Shown here in pieces: positions 63,650 to 64,000 of a stretch of DNA of 64,000 nucleotides; positions within the stretch are counted from its first letter, which is position 1; every line of letters starts with the position of its first letter. Position numbers and translations under genes: made by a program. The DNA is from Anisakis pegreffii (Eukaryota > Nematoda > Chromadorea > Rhabditida > Anisakidae), in NCBI GenBank assembly GCA_035041965.1, contig JAPYMA010001143.1, forward strand, positions 1-64,000, read 5' to 3'. The notes under the pieces were generated by a model. The model worked only from the letters and a program-made list of their open reading frames with translations, was not told where the DNA came from and searched no databases.

Positions 63650-64000
63650 TGTCTATATCACAATATAAATCACCTTCAAATATAAAAAAATTTTTACTCA
63701 CACATAATCAAATGTGTTGAACAAATTACTAATAGTAAAGAAGGTTTATGTGGCACGACGAGAAGAGGCATGAAATTTGTTTGTATTTGGTAGCAATTAG
63801 GCAGAAGAGTTCGAATTGCTGCTTGAAGAAATATTTGAAGGAAGAATTAAAATAGAGACAAAAATATAGAAGATTTCCATTCACTATCAGTGGATTAATT
63901 CCCTTCAAAATTTTGATTGAATCTTTAAAATTTCATCAGCAAGTTTTCGTTTTCTCAAATTCTTTTACCATACTTGAAACGCAGATGCTGCTGATACGAT
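63650..64000. other. Upstream region of the peptide gene, nothing recognised
   Basis: AT-rich sequence upstream of the - strand peptide precursor. It is expected to hold its promoter, but no element could be named. Confidence 0.5.

Noticed and set aside
1..64000. CRISPR arrays, bacterial operons, riboswitches, integrated viral genes
   Set aside because: None seen. The window is eukaryotic with spliced genes, and the direct repeats present are tRNA units, microsatellites or transposon-like.

Overview
The window is nuclear DNA of a nematode, probably a parasitic species, though the species cannot be settled from sequence alone. It is AT-rich and the genes are broken into many short exons. Introns run from about 50 bp to over 4 kb and end in the nematode acceptor pattern (TTTCAG or close variants), often just upstream of a start codon as expected for spliced-leader trans-splicing. 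The protein families are animal ones. Gene models below were built by hand: every exon was read from the sequence and tested for reading-phase agreement with its neighbours. Unless stated otherwise, the phases agree.

Left edge (1-1869): a tandem array of ten tRNA-Thr genes in a 558-bp unit. Each unit carries the TGT, CGT and AGT anticodons on otherwise identical tRNA bodies. The array appears to run off the left end of the window. Then follow, on the + strand: an SLC35A-type Golgi nucleotide-sugar transporter (2697-6165); two neighbouring HP1-like chromatin genes (8738-11025 and 12216-13742), the first preceded in phase by a LEM-domain exon; and a complete mitochondrial calcium uniporter (17916-21027).

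Middle: on the - strand, a 13.3-kb, about 20-exon gene (35125 down to 21832) for a long coiled-coil, serine/proline-rich protein that I cannot assign to a family, with two phase-compatible 3' ends. Then comes a repeat-rich intergenic stretch (35.1-40.3 kb) holding an intact hAT-like MITE, a 431-bp tandem duplication and other repeats. Next is a - strand class A peptide-type GPCR (43611 down to 40355) whose first exon I could not find.

Right: about 16 kb is gene-poor (43.6-59.6 kb), with microsatellites, a foldback element and a roughly 400-bp tandem repeat family. On the - strand there follow a five-exon gene of unknown family (62225-59608) and a two-exon gene (63649-63215) for a 101-residue secreted precursor with dibasic sites and a C-x6-C motif reminiscent of allatostatin C/somatostatin-like neuropeptides.

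The genes do not form one pathway. The observations most worth following are the three-isoacceptor tRNA-Thr array, the LEM + chromodomain + chromoshadow architecture beside a conventional HP1, the candidate AstC-like peptide, and the alternatively ended coiled-coil gene.
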